Positions 51,727-60,857 of a stretch of 64,000 nt of DNA are shown here, in pieces. The notes beneath the pieces are model-generated. The model was not told where the DNA came from. It searched no databases and was given only the letters and a program-made list of their open reading frames with translations. How positions within the stretch are numbered: position 1 is the first letter of the stretch; the number at the start of each line of letters is the position of its first letter. The stretch is from CAZSXU01 sp964610505 (lineage in GTDB: Bacteria > Arandabacterota > Arandabacteria > JAGLYR01). The translations under genes were made by a program, and so were the position numbers. The stretch spans positions 100,314-164,313 of the forward strand of contig CAZSXU010000003.1 in assembly GCA_964610505.1 (NCBI GenBank). Direction: 5' to 3'.

Positions 51727-51926
51727 ACCGCATCAGTCATAACTGGCTCTGGGATGCGGTAGGTGATTTCGACCTCCAACCGCTCCGGAAGCTCCCTCGA
51801 TGCCTCCCGATTCGATCCTTCCTCCATGACCGCTCCAATCCCCTCAGAACTCCTCCCAACATCTTACTACCCTCAACCAATGGAGTGTCCAAAGAAATTG
51901 GGGGCGCCATGGGGGATAGAATGAGG

Positions 51927-51956
51927 TTGCTCTACACTCCGCGGGCCCGTTACACT
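51927..51956 (+). promoter_or_regulatory. Possible promoter for the DUF2723 gene
   Basis: TTGCTC (51927-51932), 18-bp spacer, TACACT (51951-51956), 37 bases before the TTG start. Weak match. Confidence 0.4.
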
Positions 51957-51993
51957 GATATCAGGGTGGCGCGGGCGATACGCGGAGGCCGGC

Positions 51994-54234
51994 TTGCTGA
52001 ACGGGGGAGCAGCGGAAGATCGGGGAGAAACCGCCGGAGGCGGCGTCCGACTCCACGTGCTCCGGATCTCCGTCGTTGCACTCCCTCTCCTGGTCTATCT
52101 CCTGACCCTGTGCCCGACGATCGGCCCCGGCGACGGCGCGGAGCTGGCCACGTCGGGCGCCCTTCTGGGGGTTTCGCATCCCACGGGCTATCCCCTCTAC
52201 ACGTTGATCTCAAGACTTTTCGTCGCCGCGATTCCGTGGGGCACGGCCGCGGCGAAAGTCAATGTGGTTTCCGCGGTCTTCGCCGCCCTTGCGCTGTTTT
52301 TCCTTTTCGAGGTCTTGCGGACACGGCTGAAATCGGGGTGGAGCGCGTGGCTGGCCTGTCTCGCGCTGGCGTTTTCGAGGTCGTGGTGGCTGAGCTCGGT
52401 CACGGCGGAAGTCTATGCCATGGGCGCGTTCTTCCTGACCCTTCTGCTATGGATGGGTCTGGGTCCGGCTGGAGGGTCGCGGTCGAGGGTGACGGTCCTC
52501 TGTGCATATGTCTTCGGAGTTGCGCTGACGCACCACGTGACCATCCTGCTGGCCGCTCCTTTCGTCCTGCTCTCCATCTTTCCCGATCTTCGCAGGGACA
52601 GAAGGTTGGTCCTGGTCTGCCTGACGGCCCTGCTTGTCCCCCTGACGCTCTACGCCTACATCCCGATTCGAGCCGGACTATCCCCACCTTTTGTTTTCGG
52701 GGATGCGCGCGGCTGGTCGGGGTTGTGGCGACATCTCACGGCCTCGGGGTATCGGGGGAATCTCCTGCCGGCGGGATGGGAGACGCTCGTGTCCGGTGCC
52801 CGTTCGCTTCCCGGCTACCTGGGCGAAGGGATTCCGGTGTTTCTCATCTGGGCGCCCTTCCTCGGGATGATCGATCTCTGGCGGAGGCGGGTGCGTCTCC
52901 TCGGGTGGCTGGTCGTCCTGGCAGGGCCGTACCTCGTTTTCTCGCTCGCCTACGCCATCCCCGATATCAGTGCCTACTTTCTGCCCGTCCACGTGGTGCT
53001 GGCGGTGCTGGCGGCGGCCGGGTTCCGATGGATCTTGGAGATGGCCTGCCGGGCGGGCGGTTCGTCGAGTGGTGGGCGGGCTCGACTTCCCCGAGTCGCG
53101 GCATCGCTGGCGTTGGCGGGTGCGGTGTCGGGCGTGTTCTTCTGGAATTTGCCCTGGTGTGACCGGAACCATCACCGAATTGCCGAGGCCTACGGACGGG
53201 CGCTCCTCGACACGGCGGAACGGATGACGAATGGGCGGGCCACGCTCTTCGCTCTGGGCGATCACGCCGTGTTTCCCCTCGCCTATCTTCAGCGTGTCGA
53301 ACATCGCGCGCCCCGGGTAACGGTGTATGACCAGTCCGGAACGATCCTCGACGATGTTTACGGGGACCGGGGCCTGGAGGGCCCGTCTCCGGACCGGTCG
53401 AGGCGTGCAGCCATCGAACGGGAGATCGTGGCCGAATCCCCGGGATCCGTGTTCTTCTCTCAGAGAGAGAAGGTGGCGAGCGGCATGGAGGTTCCCGTTC
53501 GGCCCGTCGGACTCCTGTTTCAGCCCAGGGCCCAGCCACTTCCTTCAGACGTCCAGGAAAGCCTGTGGGGTTCTTACGAGTTTCCGGACATGCGCGATCC
53601 GCATCTCTACGCGGACATCTCCTCGAGGGTGATCGGCGGCGTCTACTTTCAGCAGGCGGCCCTCGTCGCCATCGAAAGCGGAGACGCGCTTCGCGCGCTC
53701 GAGGCGGTGAGAACCGCCGGCGACGTCGCGGCGGATGTCGCCGCCGTGCAGGCCCGACAGATTCAGCTGTATCTCTCGCTGGGCGACAGGGACGGCGCCG
53801 TCCGCTCGGCTCGCGAGGCGGTCCGCCTTCTACCCGGTTCACCGTGGGCGCTCAACAATCTCGGGAGCGTGTATGCTCTGGTGGGGCGGTGGGAGGAGGC
53901 AAAGGCGGTGTTGCAAGGGGCGCTTCGAATGGCTCCGGATTTTGCGGCCGCCCGTGCGAATCTGGGTTCGGTCTCTTTTGGAATCGGGCGCCCGGCCGAT
54001 GCGGTGGCGGATCTCGAGAGAGCGTTGACGATGGACCCGTCGATGGTGAACGCCCGGTACAACCTGGCGCTCGCTCTCTGGAAAACCGGAAAGCCCGAGG
54101 AGGCCACGGTCCAGCTGTCGCGACTTCTGGAGGTCCTGCCACGCCACGAACCGTCACTCCGCCTCATCGAGTCCCTGCAAAACGGCGGGGGCATTCCTCC
54201 GGGAGCCGCCATGCGGTTGACGTTCACGTATTGA
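51994..54234 (+). CDS. DUF2723 membrane protein with C-terminal TPR domain
   Basis: 746 residues from TTG 51994 with CGGAGG before it. About ten to twelve membrane helices; the N-terminal signature (CPTIGPGDGAELATSGALLG, SHPTGYPLYTL) is DUF2723, a GT-C-like fold related to protein O-mannosyltransferases, with acidic residues in the first periplasmic loop. Residues ~535-735 hold TPR repeats (SPWALNNLGSVYALVGRWEE; ARYNLALALWKTGKPEEA). The family is common in Bacteroidetes and FCB candidate phyla and is thought to glycosylate exported proteins; the donor and target here are unknown. Confidence 0.85.
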   Translation: MLNGGAAEDRGETAGGGVRLHVLRISVVALPLLVYLLTLCPTIGPGDGAELATSGALLGVSHPTGYPLYTLISRLFVAAIPWGTAAAKVNVVSAVFAALALFFLFEVLRTRLKSGWSAWLACLALAFSRSWWLSSVTAEVYAMGAFFLTLLLWMGLGPAGGSRSRVTVLCAYVFGVALTHHVTILLAAPFVLLSIFPDLRRDRRLVLVCLTALLVPLTLYAYIPIRAGLSPPFVFGDARGWSGLWRHLTASGYRGNLLPAGWETLVSGARSLPGYLGEGIPVFLIWAPFLGMIDLWRRRVRLLGWLVVLAGPYLVFSLAYAIPDISAYFLPVHVVLAVLAAAGFRWILEMACRAGGSSSGGRARLPRVAASLALAGAVSGVFFWNLPWCDRNHHRIAEAYGRALLDTAERMTNGRATLFALGDHAVFPLAYLQRVEHRAPRVTVYDQSGTILDDVYGDRGLEGPSPDRSRRAAIEREIVAESPGSVFFSQREKVASGMEVPVRPVGLLFQPRAQPLPSDVQESLWGSYEFPDMRDPHLYADISSRVIGGVYFQQAALVAIESGDALRALEAVRTAGDVAADVAAVQARQIQLYLSLGDRDGAVRSAREAVRLLPGSPWALNNLGSVYALVGRWEEAKAVLQGALRMAPDFAAARANLGSVSFGIGRPADAVADLERALTMDPSMVNARYNLALALWKTGKPEEATVQLSRLLEVLPRHEPSLRLIESLQNGGGIPPGAAMRLTFTY

Positions 54235-54320
54235 GAAGGCGACCCGGCGACAAGACGGCGGAAGAGGAACATAGACAGAAGGCAGCGGGGAGAGGGAGAG
54301 TCTCGCTCATACTATTCAGA

Positions 54321-54349
54321 TTGACTTTTCGCCGGGCAGCGTCTACCTT
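54321..54349 (+). promoter_or_regulatory. Possible promoter for trxA
   Basis: TTGACT (54321-54326), 17-bp spacer, TACCTT (54344-54349). Confidence 0.4.
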
Positions 54350-54422
54350 GAACGCGAGACCATCTTCGGGTGCGCATGCGTGATCCGATTGCTCGAACCA
54401 TCAGCCAAAGCGGGGTACGTCG

Positions 54423-54752
54423 ATGTCGGTTTCTCCTCAGCACGTAACGGATGACACCTTCGAAGCGGAAGTTGTGAAGTCGGATCTGCCGGTCGTGGTC
54501 GATTTCTGGGCCCCATGGTGCGGCCCCTGCCATATGATCGCCCCGTCGCTTGAAGAGATTGCCAAGGAGTACGAGGGCAAGGCGAAAGTGGCGAAGGTGA
54601 ATGTGGACGACAGTCAGCAGACGGCGATGAAGTTCGGGATCCGCAGCATTCCCACGGTACTCTTCTTCAAGGGCGGAAGTGTGTCGGATCAGGTGATCGG
54701 CGCGGTCCCCAAGGAGGAACTCAAAAGAAAGCTCGACAACCTGCTGGGGTAG
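54423..54752 (+). CDS. trxA: Thioredoxin
   Basis: 109 residues. Dithiol active site W-C33-G-P-C36 in DFWAPWCGPCHMIAPSLEEI, cis-proline P77 (RSIPTVLFF) and the usual C-terminal helix. Reduces protein disulfides in the cytoplasm, recycled by thioredoxin reductase (not in the window). Canonical length. The alanyl-tRNA editing gene begins 20 bases downstream, so the two may be co-transcribed. Confidence 0.97.
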   Translation: MSVSPQHVTDDTFEAEVVKSDLPVVVDFWAPWCGPCHMIAPSLEEIAKEYEGKAKVAKVNVDDSQQTAMKFGIRSIPTVLFFKGGSVSDQVIGAVPKEELKRKLDNLLG

Positions 54753-54772
54753 CGGGCCGGAACGGAGTTGGC

Positions 54773-55975
54773 TTGTCGAAGCGTCTCTATCAGATCGATC
54801 CGTACCGGACGACATTTGAATCGGCGGTCATTCGCAGGTTTCCCGAGGGCGAAAGGGTGGGTATCGTCCTTGAGGAGACCTGTTTTTATCCGACCTCCGG
54901 GGGGCAGTACGCGGACGGGGGAACGTTGGGTGGAGAACGGGTGGAAGACGTCCGCCAGGACGGCGAGGAGATCGTGCATGTTCTCACCTCAGACCCGAGC
55001 GGCGATCGCCTCGTGGGAAAGATCGACTGGACCCGGCGGTTTGACCATATGCAGCAGCACTCGGGACAACACGTCCTCTCGCAGAGTTTCCTTCGAATCC
55101 TGAACCTCAATACCGTGTCGGCCCACCTGGGGGCGGAAGCATCGACGGTGGAGCTCCCCGCCGAGAACCTCACTCGCGACGATCTGAACAGAGTGGAGAC
55201 CGAAGCCAACGGGATCGTATTGGAGTGCCGGCCGATCCACGCTCTCGAGGTGTCCGTCGACGAAGCGCGGGCCAGGGGTGTTCGAAAGCTGCCCGAGCGC
55301 AGCGGGAATCTCAGAATCATCGAGGTGGCGGACTACGACCTCTCTGCCTGCGGCGGAACGCACTGCCGATCGACGGGCGAGATCGGTCTCATCAAGATCG
55401 CCGGTACCGAGCGAATTCGAAAGCAAACGAGGGTGGCGTTCCTGTGCGGATGGCGGGCCCTGGAAGATTACCGGAGCCGTTGGCGGTGGTTGGAGGAAGC
55501 CGCCCGAGCGGTGGGGCGGGGAGCTTCGGATCTTCCCGGGGAGGTTCGGAAACTGATGGAGGACGCCGCCCGGCGGAAGAAAGAGGCCACTCGTCTGGAG
55601 GAAGAGATCCTGGGGTATCGGGCGCGTTCACTCCTGCCGGACGCGCAGAAGGTCGGAGGCGTCCGACTGGTCGCCGTGATGGCCCAGGACCTTTCGCCCG
55701 AGGCCCTGTCTACTCTGGCCGGGCGCCTGGTGTCGAGCCCGGGCGTTGTCGCTCTTCTGGGATGCGCCGGTGAGAAGGGCCATCTGGTCGCTGCGCGCTC
55801 GGAGGATGTGGATGTCGACATGAGCCGGCTTCTTCAAGATGTGCTGTCCGGGCGCGGGGGGCGGGGTGGGGGAACGCCGGTGTTCGCGCGCGGAGGACTG
55901 GACCGGGGACGGGTAAAAGCCACACTCGAGGACCTTCGAAGTCTCGTCGAGAGCCGGATCCCGACGGAGTCCTGA
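54773..55975 (+). CDS. Alanyl-tRNA editing protein (AlaX-L type, with DHHA1)
   Basis: 400 residues from TTG 54773. Frees mischarged Ser or Gly from tRNA-Ala. It lacks the aminoacylation domain of AlaRS but has the editing domain: H96-x-x-x-H100 (HSGQH) and C193-G-G-T-H197-C (zinc ligands), plus FYPTSGGQYADGG. A C-terminal DHHA1 domain follows a coiled-coil linker (~245-290), with VALLGCAGEKGHLVAA and GGRGGGTPVFARGG. This layout is that of AlaX-L, longer than AlaX-S. Confidence 0.93.
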   Translation: MSKRLYQIDPYRTTFESAVIRRFPEGERVGIVLEETCFYPTSGGQYADGGTLGGERVEDVRQDGEEIVHVLTSDPSGDRLVGKIDWTRRFDHMQQHSGQHVLSQSFLRILNLNTVSAHLGAEASTVELPAENLTRDDLNRVETEANGIVLECRPIHALEVSVDEARARGVRKLPERSGNLRIIEVADYDLSACGGTHCRSTGEIGLIKIAGTERIRKQTRVAFLCGWRALEDYRSRWRWLEEAARAVGRGASDLPGEVRKLMEDAARRKKEATRLEEEILGYRARSLLPDAQKVGGVRLVAVMAQDLSPEALSTLAGRLVSSPGVVALLGCAGEKGHLVAARSEDVDVDMSRLLQDVLSGRGGRGGGTPVFARGGLDRGRVKATLEDLRSLVESRIPTES

Positions 55976-56001
55976 GGGTGACCCCGCCGGTTGGGATGAG
56001 C

Positions 56002-56083
56002 ATGGAGAAGGGCCGGCGGCACAGAATGGGGTTGTGACGCGCGAGGATGGAGAAAGGCCGGTGGCACACAATGGTGGTTGACG
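56002..56083. repeat. 45-bp direct duplication at the start of the DUF362 gene
   Basis: Copies at 56002 and 56047 match at about 26 of the first 31 bases (ATGGAGAARGGCCGGYGGCA). The first copy is an 11-codon frame that ends at TGA; the second runs in frame into the DUF362 gene. Confidence 0.8.
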
Positions 56084-57192
56084 TTGCCCTGGTGCGGGCC
56101 CCCGACTACGACGAGCGCACGGTTCGGCCCGCCGTCAAGACGGTCCTGGATCTCATGGGCGGACTCGAATCCTTTGTCCGCCCCGGAAGCCGTGTCCTCA
56201 TCAAGCCGAATCTGCTTGCAGCCAGAGAACCGGATCGAGGAGTGACCACACACCCGGCGGTGGTCAGGGCCGTGGTCGAGGAGGTCAGGCGCGTAGGCGG
56301 CGTGCCGTGGGTGGGGGACAGTCCCGGCGGTGCGGCGCGCGGCGTCGATCGAGTGCTGACGAACACGGGGATCAAGGTTGCGGCCCTCGAAGGCGGCGCG
56401 GAGATCATGAACTTCGAGGCCTCGGGCGCGGAACGTCGAAGCGTCAACGGATCCGCCTACTACGTGGCGAGGCCGGCTCTCCAGGCGGACTGTGTGATCA
56501 ATCTTCCGAAGCTCAAGACTCACTCGCTTGTCCTGTATACGGGCGCCGTGAAGAACATGTTCGGCGTCATTCCTGGGTTCAGAAAGGCCGAGTACCATCG
56601 AGACCATCCCCGACCCGACGATTTCTCCCACACGCTGGTGGATATCTTCTCCCTCGTACCGCCGACGCTGAACATCATGGATGGAATCCTGGCGATGGAG
56701 GGGAAGGGGCCCTCCTCGGGAACCCGCCGTTGGGTCGGATACCTGGCGGGCTCCGCGGATGCCGTAGCTCTGGACGCCGTCATGACGCACGTCCTGGGAT
56801 TCGGGCCGGGCGAGGTCGAAACAACGGTGGAGGCGGCCCGGCGAGGGTTGGGCCAGGCCGATCTTGCCCGGATTCGCGTGTTGCCGGAACCGCTCGACGG
56901 ATTTCGGATCCCGGATTTCGACCTGCCCTCCAACCGGCTGATGAAACTGATTCCCAAGGGGCTGGTCGATCTATTGAGTCCTTGGCTGTGGATCCGCCCG
57001 CGAGTGGACGCGTCCAGGTGCACGCGTTGCGGAACCTGCGTCGAGAACTGCCCAACCGGAGTCATGGAATGGGTGGACAACGGAATCCACATCGACTACG
57101 ACGGTTGCATCAAGTGCCTCTGCTGCGACGAACTTTGCCCTGCAGAAGCCGTGGAACAGGAGCGCGGCTGGCTTGCCAGAAAAATCCACTGA
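56071..57192 (+). CDS. DUF362 protein with two 4Fe-4S clusters
   Basis: 373 residues from ATG 56071 (MVVDVALVRAPDYDE), the family-like start with GGTGG upstream; ATG 56047, in the duplicated segment, would add eight residues. The DUF362 domain (~1-290; IKPNLLAAREPDRGVTTHP, GDSPGGAARG) is found in Fe-S and flavin-linked proteins of unclear role. The C-terminus has two ferredoxin motifs, CTRCGTCVENCP and CIKCLCCDELCP, for 4Fe-4S clusters. Predicted cytoplasmic electron-transfer protein; family members are often annotated as hypothetical or iron-sulfur binding. Partner unknown. Confidence 0.85.
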   Translation: MVVDVALVRAPDYDERTVRPAVKTVLDLMGGLESFVRPGSRVLIKPNLLAAREPDRGVTTHPAVVRAVVEEVRRVGGVPWVGDSPGGAARGVDRVLTNTGIKVAALEGGAEIMNFEASGAERRSVNGSAYYVARPALQADCVINLPKLKTHSLVLYTGAVKNMFGVIPGFRKAEYHRDHPRPDDFSHTLVDIFSLVPPTLNIMDGILAMEGKGPSSGTRRWVGYLAGSADAVALDAVMTHVLGFGPGEVETTVEAARRGLGQADLARIRVLPEPLDGFRIPDFDLPSNRLMKLIPKGLVDLLSPWLWIRPRVDASRCTRCGTCVENCPTGVMEWVDNGIHIDYDGCIKCLCCDELCPAEAVEQERGWLARKIH

Positions 57193-57219
57193 GGCGCGGT
57201 GTTCTTGAGCGGAGTGCGC

Positions 57220-58371
57220 ATGTCAAACCGAAGGCCGCAGCTGTTTACCCCGGGGCCCGTAGAGGTCGCGCCGGAACTGGTCGAGGCGGCTGGCTTCATC
57301 GTGCACCATCGTTCGCTGCTTTTCAGACATGTGATGGCGAGTGTTCGCCGGTCGCTCCGTCCGTTCTTCGGTACCGAGGGGGACATCATTCTCCTCGCGT
57401 GTTCGGGTTCGGGTGCCATGGAGGCGGCGGTGTCCAATTTCGTCTCGCCCGGAGATCGGGCTCTCGTGATTCGCACGGGCAAGTACGGATCTCGGTGGGG
57501 TGAACTCTGCAAAGCCTACGGAGCGGCCGTGGAGTGGATGGACGTGCAACCCGGCGAGGCCGTTCGGGCGGACGAGGTACGGCGGCGGGTGGAGGGTTGG
57601 GCGCCCCGGGCGGTTCTTGGGGTCCATGTGGAGACGTCCACGGGAGCGCGGAACGACATCGAAGCGGTGGCCCGTGCGGTGAGCGGGCGCGCCACCCTGA
57701 TTGTCGACGTCATCTCCAGCCTGGGCGTCCATGAGATTCGAATGGACGAATGGGGAATCGACGTGGCGGTCGGCGCGTCACAGAAAGGCCTGGGACTGCC
57801 CCCGGGACTTGGTTTCGTTGCACTGGGCGGGCGAGCGCTTCGGCGGATGGCCGATTCGAGGTCGCCCCGGTACTACTTCGATCTCAGGAAGTACGTCGCG
57901 GCGGCGGGGCGGGACGAGACTCCGTTCACGGCGCCGGTCGGCCAGATCGCTGCGTTGAGGTGCGCTCTCGATCAAGCGAAATCGCCTGGACAGTCCATTC
58001 GCCGCTATGCGCGCGCGGCTGCGGCCGTGCGTGCGGGCGTGCGGGCGCTGGGACTGGACCTGTACCCGGAGGTTTCCTCCAACGCCGTTACCGTTTTCCG
58101 CGTGCCGGAACACATGGATGCGACGCGGCTCGTGCACGTTCTGGAAGCGAAACACGGGATTCGGATTGCGCACGGGCAGGGCGAGCTCCGGGGACGCATA
58201 CTACGGCTCGGGCACCTGGGCCGGTTTGAGGACGAGGATCTGGTTCGTCTGTTTGAGGGGCTGGAGGCGGGGCTCCAGGAGTGCGGGGTGCGCGTGGCTC
58301 GAGGGGGCGGCGTTCGAGCCGTGCAATCGGCGCTTGCGGGTTTCCCGGGGAGATCGGCCGATGGATCTTAG
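57220..58371 (+). CDS. Class V aminotransferase (serine/alanine-glyoxylate type)
   Basis: 383 residues from ATG 57220 (GGAG upstream). Pyridoxal-phosphate enzyme of fold type I; cofactor Lys K189 in VGASQKGLGLPPGLGF, which is the AGXT/serine-glyoxylate signature. Start region LFTPGPVEV is family-typical. It probably interconverts alanine or serine with glyoxylate (making glycine), which would fit the glycine cleavage operon 18 kb upstream, but substrate is not proven. Overlaps the peptidase gene by 11 bases. Confidence 0.9.
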   Translation: MSNRRPQLFTPGPVEVAPELVEAAGFIVHHRSLLFRHVMASVRRSLRPFFGTEGDIILLACSGSGAMEAAVSNFVSPGDRALVIRTGKYGSRWGELCKAYGAAVEWMDVQPGEAVRADEVRRRVEGWAPRAVLGVHVETSTGARNDIEAVARAVSGRATLIVDVISSLGVHEIRMDEWGIDVAVGASQKGLGLPPGLGFVALGGRALRRMADSRSPRYYFDLRKYVAAAGRDETPFTAPVGQIAALRCALDQAKSPGQSIRRYARAAAAVRAGVRALGLDLYPEVSSNAVTVFRVPEHMDATRLVHVLEAKHGIRIAHGQGELRGRILRLGHLGRFEDEDLVRLFEGLEAGLQECGVRVARGGGVRAVQSALAGFPGRSADGS

Positions 58372-59464
58372 AGAGAGATTGAAGCGGGTTTTCGAACTGT
58401 GCGATCCTCTGCCGGAAGCGCTCTTCTTCGAGAGCGGATCGCATGGCTGCAGGGATCCCAATTTCTTCTACGTGACCGATTTCCAGTGGGGAACCCTGAC
58501 CGGGGCCACGGCCGTCCTGCGTCCGGGCGAGCGCCCGATGCTGATCAGTTCGATCATGGAGGCAGAGAGCGCCCGGAGGGATCGAGACGTCGAGGTCATC
58601 GTCACTCGCAACCGGCGCGAACACGACGCTGCGATCGCCGATACGCTGGGTTCGCACGAGCGGATCGGGTACAACCCCTACGGGCTCTGTACCGCTCGGT
58701 TCCGGTCTCTCACGGATCTCCTCCCCGGCGCGAAGTGGGTGGACGTATCTTCCTCCCTCGCGCGCGCCCGACGGATCAAGGATTCTGAGGAGATCTCTCG
58801 AATTCGCAAGGCCTCGGAGATGAGCGCCCGTGTGATGGAGGACGTCCCGATTCTTCTGGAAGAAGGCATGCAGGAGAAGGATCTGGCCGCGGAGATCAAC
58901 TACCGGTTGCAGAAGGACGGCGCGGACGGGTTTGCCTTCAGCACCATCGTTGCCTTCGGGTCCAACGCGGCCGAACCCCATCACCAGCCCACCGAGGCGA
59001 TTCTGACGCCCGGCTCCCTGGTTCTTGTCGATTTGGGGGCGCGACACCGGCGGTACTGCGCGGATCTCACGCGCACGTTCGCCTTCGGCGATGTAGGAAA
59101 AGCGGGGATGCGGATGCACAGTGTCGTATCCGAGGCCCAGAGCGCGGCACTGGCGTGCGTGGGGCCCGGCAGGCATGGGGCGAAGGCCCACGAGGCGGCC
59201 GAGCACGTGGTGGCCAGGAGTGAGTTCACGGGCCGATTCATCCATGCCGTGGGGCACAGCGTCGGGCTTGAGGCGCAGGACGGAATGGTCCTGCACGCGC
59301 ATGCCGATTTCACGATCGAACCCGGTATGGTATTCGCCGTTGAGCCTGGAGTCTACGTTCCGGGACAGGGAGGCGTGCGGATCGAGGATACGGTTCTGGT
59401 CACCGAGAGAGGCGCGGAAACGTTGACACGGGTGTCCAGGGAGCTGACAGGCGCCCGCACCTAG
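58361..59464 (+). CDS. M24 metallopeptidase (Xaa-Pro aminopeptidase-like)
   Basis: 367 residues from ATG 58361, inside the previous gene; an upstream open frame lies in that gene and is not used. N-terminal creatinase-like domain (~1-135), then the pita-bread catalytic domain with metal ligands D224 (VLVDLGARHR), D235, H299 (AVGHSVGLEAQD), E328 (AVEPGVY) and E342 (RIEDTV). It should remove N-terminal residues from peptides with proline at position 2, using two Mn or Co ions. Cytoplasmic, no signal peptide. Confidence 0.92.
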   Translation: MDLRERLKRVFELCDPLPEALFFESGSHGCRDPNFFYVTDFQWGTLTGATAVLRPGERPMLISSIMEAESARRDRDVEVIVTRNRREHDAAIADTLGSHERIGYNPYGLCTARFRSLTDLLPGAKWVDVSSSLARARRIKDSEEISRIRKASEMSARVMEDVPILLEEGMQEKDLAAEINYRLQKDGADGFAFSTIVAFGSNAAEPHHQPTEAILTPGSLVLVDLGARHRRYCADLTRTFAFGDVGKAGMRMHSVVSEAQSAALACVGPGRHGAKAHEAAEHVVARSEFTGRFIHAVGHSVGLEAQDGMVLHAHADFTIEPGMVFAVEPGVYVPGQGGVRIEDTVLVTERGAETLTRVSRELTGART

Positions 59465-59483
59465 CCCGAGCGCGTCCGCCGGC

Positions 59484-60857
59484 ATGGGGAGAAAGAACAC
59501 CGTGAAAGACAGTCATCCCGAGAACAAAACACCCTCCACGTCCCCGCCCAGGCGTCGAGCGCCGGACCAGGATCCTCCGCCGTCCGGCCCCCGGGGAATG
59601 CATACGGACCTCAATCTGCGCCTCCGTGATCAGATTCGAGAGAACCACCTGCTGTTTGAACTCGGGAGCCGAATCAGCTCCTCGCTGGATCTCCAGGAGG
59701 TCTTGGGGCATATCCTCGATGTCGTCGACCAGCTGGTTTCCTATGACGCGGCGTGCGTCTACCTTCTCGACGAGATGGGCGAGGAAGTGGCGTCGGTTAC
59801 GGAACGAGGTTATCGAGAGGGCAAGGAAGAGGAGCTCCGGCTCAAGATCGGAACCGGGATCGTGGGGTGGGTGGCCATGACGGGCCAGGACACGATCGTG
59901 GCGGACGTGCGGAAGGATCCCCGGTACCGCATGGCCCGGAAGCGGACCCGATCGGAGATCGTGGTGCCCATCCGGAGCGGCAACGACATCCTGGGCGTCC
60001 TCAACCTCGAGTCGGACGACGTCGACGCCTACGACTACGACGATCTTCGTCGCTTGACGGGTTTTGCGGCGCAGGCCAGCATCGGCATTCGAATGGCGAA
60101 GCTCTATTGCGAGATGGAAGAGAAGCGGCGGATGGAGCAGGAGATCGCGGTTGCCCGCCAGGTTCAGCGTCACTTCCTCCCGGACCGGGATCAGGAGATT
60201 CCCGGCTACGATGTCTCCGGTTTGAACGTGACCTCGCTGGAAGTGAGCGGCGACTACTACGACTTCATCCAGGTGGCTCCTGGCCAGCTGGGGATTGTGA
60301 TCGGAGACGTATCGGGCAAGGGCATTCCGGCCGGACTCCTGATGGCCTCGTTGCGCGCCGGGCTTTTGGCGGAAGTCCGGAACAACTACGCGATCCGCAC
60401 CATCCTCACCAAAGTCAACCGCCTGCTCTGGGAGAGCAGTGAGCTTGCGGAGTACGTTACCGCCGTCTACGGCGTGCTGGATCTCGAGCGCAGGGTTTTC
60501 ACCTACACCAATGCGGGACACAATCCGCCGATGCTTATCCGTGACGGAGAACCCACCCGCGAGCTGAGCGCGGGAGGGATGATTCTCGGAGCCTTCGCTG
60601 AAGCCGCGTATGTGGAAGAACAGGTCCAGCTGGAGGCCGGCGATATCCTGGTCTTCTATACGGACGGAGTCACCGAGGCCTCGTCGCCGGACGGAACGAT
60701 GTTCGAGACGGAGGGCCTGGAAGCCGTATTGCGAAAGAACGCCCATCTTTCGGCGAAGGCCATGTGCTATACGATTCGGGGAGAGATCCGGAGGTTTACG
60801 GACCGCGAGGCTCTCGGGGACGATCTTACCCTGGTCGTCGTGAAGGTCCTGGGATGA
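59484..60857 (+). CDS. GAF-domain SpoIIE-family serine/threonine phosphatase
   Basis: 457 residues from ATG 59484; GTG 59502 behind GGGGAG is a possible alternative, as residues 1-40 are disordered and Pro-rich. A GAF domain (~60-210; ISSSLDLQEVLGHILDV, GTGIVGWVAMTGQD, NDILGVLNLES) precedes a linker helix and a PP2C/SpoIIE catalytic domain: SGDYYDF, GDVSGKGIPAGLLMA, TNAGHNPPML, YTDGVTEAS and GDDLTLVVVK, all metal-binding motifs present. It resembles RsbU-type regulators that dephosphorylate anti-sigma antagonists after sensing a ligand, but no STAS or anti-sigma gene is adjacent. Overlaps the methyltransferase gene by ATGA. Confidence 0.92.
   Translation: MGRKNTVKDSHPENKTPSTSPPRRRAPDQDPPPSGPRGMHTDLNLRLRDQIRENHLLFELGSRISSSLDLQEVLGHILDVVDQLVSYDAACVYLLDEMGEEVASVTERGYREGKEEELRLKIGTGIVGWVAMTGQDTIVADVRKDPRYRMARKRTRSEIVVPIRSGNDILGVLNLESDDVDAYDYDDLRRLTGFAAQASIGIRMAKLYCEMEEKRRMEQEIAVARQVQRHFLPDRDQEIPGYDVSGLNVTSLEVSGDYYDFIQVAPGQLGIVIGDVSGKGIPAGLLMASLRAGLLAEVRNNYAIRTILTKVNRLLWESSELAEYVTAVYGVLDLERRVFTYTNAGHNPPMLIRDGEPTRELSAGGMILGAFAEAAYVEEQVQLEAGDILVFYTDGVTEASSPDGTMFETEGLEAVLRKNAHLSAKAMCYTIRGEIRRFTDREALGDDLTLVVVKVLG

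Larger units (their letters stand above)
51673..51993. other. Gene-free stretch between dnaK and the DUF2723 gene
   Basis: 321 bp with a terminator hairpin (51701-51726) and a weak promoter (51927-51956). Frames through it are shadows. Confidence 0.6.

Noticed and set aside
51885..53162. Plus-strand open frame of over 400 codons overlapping the DUF2723 gene
   Set aside because: Out of frame with the DUF2723 gene, which has membrane helices and family motifs; this frame is Arg/Gly-rich shadow.
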